From: Girardinichthys multiradiatus
Taxonomy: Eukaryota > Chordata > Actinopteri > Cyprinodontiformes > Goodeidae
Direction: 5' to 3'
DNA: 64,000 nucleotides
Assembly: GCF_021462225.1 (NCBI RefSeq)
Contig: NC_061816.1
Location: 15,029,390-15,093,389 of the forward strand
Positions 61,125 to 64,000 of the stretch are shown piece after piece. Below the pieces are notes generated by a model. It was not told where the DNA came from. It saw only the letters and a program-made list of their open reading frames with translations, and ran no database searches. Positions within the stretch are counted from its first letter, which is position 1; each line of letters starts with the position of its first letter. The position numbers and the translations under genes were made by a program.

Positions 61125-62337
61125 TAACAAAATAAAAGCAGGTCAAATATTGCAAAGCATATAAATGTAACTTTGAAACACAGCATTTGAAAATCATGAC
61201 AAATCATCATCATGAGTGGATCTGTGGCACAGTTAATACCCCACAGTATAGAGTCATGGTTGCCCCACAATGCATCAACCCGAAACCCTTTAACCCCAAT
61301 GTGGCTGCTGCTGTGTAGTTGTGTATTTTGCAAAAAAGGGAAAATAAAAGAAAAGGATGTAGAGTTTTGCATGCTTGCATCAAGTCTGCAAACTCACATC
61401 AAGGCTGTGGCATGATAGGTACATTATTATCAATTTGGGTAGAAATCTTGATCAAATTTGGAATATTTGTATACACAAACTTTATAGCAGTGCCAAAATA
61501 AACATTATTAAAGCTGTTGAAGAGTGCAAATTTATAATGAATTAAACTTTAGAATAAAAATATACTTGGACACTTGAAACTTTAAAAAAATGTTTCGAAT
61601 TAAACAATTCAGGCCATACTGTAGATGCTAACCCCTCCCAGGGCAGCTGAGCTGAGCACAACAGCTGCTTAGCCATAAGCCCACATAAAAAAAACAGCAA
61701 AAGGAAAAAAATACAAAGGAGTGTCTGCAAGATTTCTAAAACTGCTGACATCACCTATATGTATGTGTATGTGCTGTGCTGTGCCCCCCCTCCCAGCCCC
61801 TACTACAGCCTGTTTTGCAGTAAATACGGCCCATTACAGTTCTTGAATTCGGACAGAATTAAGATGGCTTTACAAAAGCTCACAATATGATGAAAGTGAA
61901 TCACAGCCAGAAGCTATTTTGTGTGGAGGAATACTTTTTATATCACATTAAAAATAAAAAAGCGCCCTATCCTAACGTGTTTGTCTACTTGTTTACATAA
62001 ATCCAATGAGTAATTCAGAAACACTTCTTTGCACAGTTGTTGAAAAAATATGATGGTACAAACCCCCCCCCCCCAATATTTAAGTTTTTGTCATGTTTTT
62101 ATCTTCTTCCTCTCACCCAAAAGCAGGCTATGTTCATTGACACACACACAAAAAAGAACCACATAACTGTTATTGGAGCTACATGAACTTTTGCAGCATA
62201 AGCATCTGAGTGACGTTAATTGGTCATGCTCATCTGCATGTCTGAATATCTTCAACAATTGGCACACCATTAAAAAATTGTTTTTTTTCTTAGTCTTCAT
62301 GTTTTGTACATTCATTAAAAGGAGATGATCACCTCAG

Positions 62338-62658
62338 TGGAGTGCCAAAAGTGCCATGATATAATAAATATATAAATCATTAAATAATTAACATGTCATT
62401 ATTAAATTGAATAAAAATAGTTCAAATAAATACATTTAATAAATAAATAAGCATATGAGAATTATTCAAATGTGCCAACAAATAAATAGATAAATAAAAA
62501 AATCTATGTGAAATTTAATATGTTAAATTATTAAATATTAGAATATACATAATAATTTCAAGATTTAATTAGTTTATACGCTATATGCACCCTAAAAGAC
62601 TCAAGTAGTAATTTAATGAATTATTTATTTAGGGTATTGTGGCACTTTTGGACTTCCA
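62338..62658. mobile_element. Candidate AT-rich MITE inside the slitrk1 3' UTR
   Basis: The outer 24 bp at each end are inverted copies with 19 matches, sharing the core CCAAAAGTGCCA. The interior is almost pure AT with many 'aataaata' words and no coding frame. This is the pattern of a small non-autonomous DNA transposon. I find no clear target duplication, so the class is open. Confidence 0.5.
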
Positions 62659-62839
62659 TACCCACAGGCTGTGGGGATTTTTAATCTGCAACTACCTACC
62701 ACAGCTGGCCCAAGGTTGTATGACTGTTAACAAACCATCAAACCATGATTTTCAATCCTTTGTCAAAATTCAAAATCATTAAATAAGTATTTGTTTAAAT
62801 TTGGAAACAGTATGAGCAAGTTCAAAATAATGCTCATTC

Positions 62840-62877
62840 TTCTGCATTAACATGACAAATGTCATGTTAATGCAGAA
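62840..62877. repeat. Perfect 18-bp hairpin in the slitrk1 3' UTR
   Basis: Arms 62840-62857 (TTCTGCATTAACATGACA) and 62860-62877 are exact reverse complements with only AA between them. In the transcript this would fold as a tight stem-loop or, as DNA, a near-palindrome. Confidence 0.95.
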
Positions 62878-63234
62878 TATATATTCATATTTTCTGCATG
62901 AGAAGTCAAGCACACTTTGGTTCCCCTGCTGGCCTAGAGGGGCCTAAGAGGGCCTAACCGCTTTGTTTGTTTATACTTGGGAACAGCTTTGCCACCTAGT
63001 ATACAGTATAAATAACCCCAAATATTAACTGATGATCAACTGATAAGTAACAGAAATGGTAATAGAAAAACATGCACTGACAGCTTCACTTTGATCACTC
63101 CTTCCCCAGTTGACATTTTTATTTTCATCTCTTTCAGCTCTGAACAAGTTTTAAAACAACAAATACAAATCCTAACTGCAGGTTCACAAAAAAATAGAGA
63201 AATGGCACTTTGTAATAGTCATATATAATTATTA

Positions 63235-63239
<5 letters not shown>

Positions 63240-63265
<26 letters not shown>
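63240..63265. repeat. (TA)13 microsatellite
   Basis: 26 bp of alternating TA in the slitrk1 3' UTR, followed by GCCG. Confidence 0.95.
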
Positions 63266-63407
63266 GCCGTTGTGTTGGTATATAACATGAGAGTGGGGGG
63301 GGTCGAGTTTGCCTCCTAGTTGGTGGTTATGGTTCCTCACGTGTTGTGTGTCTTGTTGAAACCATGCGGAAATATCATCATGCATTTTTATGTTACATCA
63401 GTCCAGG

Positions 63408-63415
63408 TATTTACA
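63408..63415 (-). promoter_or_regulatory. Pumilio-type element TGTAAATA in the 3' UTR
   Basis: The minus strand reads TGTAAATA, matching the consensus UGUANAUA bound by Pumilio proteins, about 315 bases after the stop codon. An eight-base match occurs by chance fairly often in AT-rich DNA. Confidence 0.3.
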
Positions 63416-63729
63416 TGTACATTCATGCGTTCGTGCACCATTCCCAGGTCGTTCCTTCTCTCTTTCACATTTTCACATACATACACACACCCACACCCTG
63501 CTCTTCTGCCCCCCATCTCCCCCGTTTTTTCTCCTGTCTCGAGATCTGTAGTCCGATTGTGGCAGAGAGAAAGAGAAGGGAGGAAGGAGTGGAGGGTTTA
63601 AGCCAGAAGGGCTTGGCATATACATATATTACAGAGTGGGGGCTTTGGGTCCGTGAACAAGTTTTTGTCCCCAATCTTAAACAAATTCTTGTAGGTTTTG
63701 TCTACTATTTATAATCCAGTCTCTGTCTT

Positions 63730-64000
63730 TCATGCATCGTCCACAGCTGAGAGGTGTGTGCTACAGTCGAAGCCCCGATGGGCGCCTCCGTCCGCGTGAT
63801 ACGGCCCACTGTGCCAGTAGGACGAGTCACACACTGTCTGTAAGGAGTTGATCTCCGACGCAGATGAGTTGCCGTCCCGTCGCTTTGACCTCTTCCGGTT
63901 GCGCAGGATGAACACGAGCATCCCCACCACCGTGAAGGCGGATGTGACAAACACTAGCAGCAGCCCAGGCACAAGCACCGAAATGGAAACCCGGTTGGGC
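63730..64000 (-). CDS. slitrk1: SLITRK1-type protein, C-terminal end (partial)
   Basis: The last 89 codons of a SLITRK family synaptic adhesion protein; the gene continues beyond the window. Visible residues begin [15 protein letters not shown] and run through one hydrophobic membrane span (about 29 residues, to VGMLVFIL). A basic stop-transfer RNRKRSKRR follows, then a short cytoplasmic tail of about 57 residues containing [20 protein letters not shown]. The very short tail and these motifs match SLITRK1, whose tail is much shorter than those of SLITRK2-6. The extracellular leucine-rich repeats lie outside. SLITRK1 organises synapses by binding presynaptic LAR-type receptor phosphatases. The open frame has no internal methionine start here; it continues upstream without a stop. 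The last residues ([13 protein letters not shown], stop TGA) differ from the mammalian end as I know it (YDCGSHSLSD). Confidence 0.9.
   Translation of the reverse strand, partial: PNRVSISVLVPGLLLVFVTSAFTVVGMLVFILRNRKRSKRRDGNSSASEINSLQTVCDSSYWHSGPYHADGGAHRGFDCSTHLSAVDDA

Larger units (their letters stand above)
61100..63729 (-). other. slitrk1: Probable 3' UTR of slitrk1
   Basis: Directly downstream of the slitrk1 stop codon on the minus strand, about 2.6 kb with no other gene. A canonical AATAAA (61124-61119 on the minus strand) is followed by a GT-rich stretch (gtgtggttgaggttgag), the usual downstream element, so cleavage near 61100 is plausible. A second AATAAA at 63123-63118 could give a shorter form. 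SLITRK1 in mammals has a single coding exon and a long 3' UTR, in line with this. The exact end is inference. Confidence 0.5.

Noticed and set aside
1..64000. Search for CRISPR arrays, operons, rRNA and tRNA genes
   Set aside because: The DNA is vertebrate. No regularly spaced repeats, rRNA motifs or full tRNA cloverleaf were seen; the only B box (16416-16426) belongs to a SINE scrap.

Overview
The window reads as AT-rich vertebrate (teleost fish) intergenic DNA. I find one host protein-coding segment, at the extreme right end on the minus strand: the transmembrane segment and short cytoplasmic tail of a SLITRK1-type neuronal adhesion protein (63730-64000, running off the window). Its probable 3' UTR follows down to a poly(A) signal near 61119. 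Everything to the left is therefore the downstream flank of slitrk1, which is a gene desert in other vertebrates. The fish assignment rests on the mixture of transposons: Tc1, chromodomain Ty3/Gypsy, DIRS, piggyBac, hAT and CR1/L2/Rex-like LINEs.

Layout: 2177-6146 is an unclassified non-coding repeat built from diverged sub-units, including a 257-bp tandem duplication split by a fresh Tc1 transposon (4213-5822). That Tc1 has two 200-bp terminal inverted repeats that look identical and an unbroken 334-codon DD34E transposase. 8978-16470 holds a probable LTR fragment, two truncated LINE copies, a short MITE and a SINE scrap. 20080-27127 is a transposon cluster: a Tc1 relic, an internally deleted piggyBac-like element with TTAA ends, an unclassified stretch with striking perfect hairpins, and a broken DIRS-type element. 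31037-31544 is a solo LTR on the minus strand. 35-49 kb has further Tc1 and LINE relics and a (CA)28 microsatellite.

49579-55433 is a complete but decayed Ty3/Gypsy chromovirus: two LTRs, a 5-bp target duplication, gag with zinc knuckle, protease, reverse transcriptase, RNase H, integrase and chromodomain, interrupted by several stops and frameshifts. 58167-59423 is a hAT relic with matching ends and a perfect 8-bp target duplication.

No tRNA, rRNA, CRISPR or operon-like gene set is visible. The remaining non-repetitive stretches may contain conserved regulatory elements, but that needs alignment. I did not find a clear new biological system. The best leads are the intact Tc1, the 32-bp perfect hairpin at 23141-23207, the perfect hairpin and candidate MITE inside the slitrk1 3' UTR, and the altered C-terminus of the SLITRK1 tail.
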